Below are positions 63,463 through 64,000 of a DNA stretch of 64,000 bases, piece by piece. The stretch spans positions 124,001-188,000 of the forward strand of contig JARGFQ010000003.1 of the NCBI GenBank assembly GCA_029210565.1, written 5' to 3'. The notes beneath the pieces are model-generated. The model was not told where the DNA came from and made no database searches. It saw nothing but the letters and a program-made list of their open reading frames with translations. This stretch comes from Bacteroidales bacterium (lineage in GTDB: Bacteria > Bacteroidota > Bacteroidia > Bacteroidales > VadinHA17). The position numbers were made by a program, and so were the translations under genes. Within the stretch, counting starts at the first letter, position 1. Every line of letters starts with the position of its first letter.

Positions 63463-64000
63463 ATGTCACTATTCACCCGCACAACCAGGGAACTGACGGT
63501 CAGGATCGACGAATTCTTTGACACCATTGAGATTGGAATACTGATCTTCAAGGAGGGTGTCAAGGCTTACGTCAGGGGCGATCATAACACCTTCGGTTCC
63601 CATCTGGAAAAGATCGATGATCTTGAAGGAAAGGCTGACAAGCTTCAGAGAGCCATAGAGAATGATATGATAGTGCACTCCATTCTTCCGCATCAGAGGA
63701 GTGAGATCGTAAAGCTTCTCTGGCAGATGGATGAGATCATTGACACGGCAAAGGGGTCGCTTAATGAGTTTTACATTGAGATACCCCGCATACCTTCATT
63801 GCTGACAGAGGACTTCATTTCCCTTGCAGAGGTGTCAGCAAATGCTGCTGAGGAGCTGATGCCCGCTGCCAGGTCGTTCTTCCGGGAGCCACACCTGGTA
63901 AGGGAGAAACTGATCAAGGTCTACTTCTTTGAGCGAGAGACGGATAAGGCTGCTTTTCAGTTGAAAAAGAAGGTGTTTCATGAGATGAATGACCTCTCCC
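63463..64000 (+). CDS. DUF47 / PhoU-like protein, 3' end beyond the window
   Basis: The ATG at 63463 (MSLFTRTTRELTVRIDEFF) opens at least 179 codons running off the right edge. The helical sequence, including FDTIEIGILIFKEGVKAYV, KIDDLEGKADKLQRAIENDM and YFFERETDKAAFQLKK, fits the DUF47/TIGR00153 family, which is related to PhoU and is often encoded beside a Pit-type phosphate permease. It would act in the cytoplasm. The permease, if present, lies outside the window. Confidence 0.85.
   Translation, partial: MSLFTRTTRELTVRIDEFFDTIEIGILIFKEGVKAYVRGDHNTFGSHLEKIDDLEGKADKLQRAIENDMIVHSILPHQRSEIVKLLWQMDEIIDTAKGSLNEFYIEIPRIPSLLTEDFISLAEVSANAAEELMPAARSFFREPHLVREKLIKVYFFERETDKAAFQLKKKVFHEMNDLS

Noticed and set aside
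1..64000. Stop-codon reassignment in this organism
   Set aside because: TAA, TAG and TGA all end intact genes in the window (for example TAG for rplS, TAA for the SGNH hydrolase, TGA for the GIY-YIG fusion), and the interrupted PhoD-like gene contains all three.

Overview
The window looks like chromosome from a member of Bacteroidota, probably Bacteroidales-like. The evidence is a SusC/SusD pair, an ExbB-ExbD-ExbD-TonB operon, a gingipain-type protease with a type IX secretion (T9SS) C-terminal domain, DUF4831, DUF1080 and DUF6599 family proteins, and several promoters of the Bacteroidota form (TTTG about 20 nt upstream of TAnnTTTG). There are no phage genes, insertion sequences, rRNA or CRISPR arrays. 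It reads as core and metabolic chromosome with some local decay.

Layout. 1-3.5 kb: the start of a leftward sugar nucleotidyltransferase, cutC and a secreted C69 dipeptidase. 3.5-7.1 kb: rplS, a convergent AsmA-like gene with an unusual 11-residue-repeat tail, and a tRNA-Arg(ACG). 7.1-9.4 kb: tandem palindromic repeats, small genes, and an ankyrin-repeat gene broken by an in-frame TAG. 9.4-15.3 kb: a ChaN-like gene facing a SusC/SusD pair. 15.3-19.8 kb: an amino-sugar or hexose salvage group (HAD phosphatase, FucP/NagP-type MFS porter, NahK-type anomeric kinase, SGNH hydrolase). 19.9-26.4 kb: a three-subunit propionyl/acetyl-CoA carboxylase operon, followed by a PhoD-like phosphatase gene carrying three in-frame stop codons. 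26.6-29.5 kb: PepD dipeptidase and an MFS porter. 29.7-36.8 kb: thioredoxin-like protein, methyltransferase, glycosyltransferase, DUF4831, NAD(P)HX repair enzyme and a POT peptide transporter. 36.9-43.6 kb: a PstS-like lipoprotein, a large TPR protein and a complete TonB motor. 43.8-54.5 kb: DUF6599, an Fe-S aldo/keto reductase, an AlbA_2 protein, a beta-propeller/SpoIIE phosphatase, the C25 protease and an HD hydrolase. 54.6-59.7 kb: a group of Gfo/Idh oxidoreductases, DUF1080 and a TIM-barrel isomerase suggesting 3-keto-sugar chemistry. 59.8-64 kb: AmrS radical SAM, a class IV aminotransferase, an exonuclease/GIY-YIG fusion and the start of a DUF47 gene.

How it fits together. Three themes recur: peptide use (C69 and PepD dipeptidases, POT and MFS porters, secreted C25 protease), sugar scavenging (SusCD, NagP/NahK, keto-sugar enzymes) and outer-membrane energization (PstS-like/TPR/ExbBD/TonB). 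The most unusual features are the eight 11-residue repeats at the end of the AsmA-like protein, two exported-protein genes interrupted only by nonsense codons with their frames otherwise intact, an apparently leaderless 57-codon gene, and two families of short intergenic repeats. No clearly new multi-gene defence or mobile system was found.
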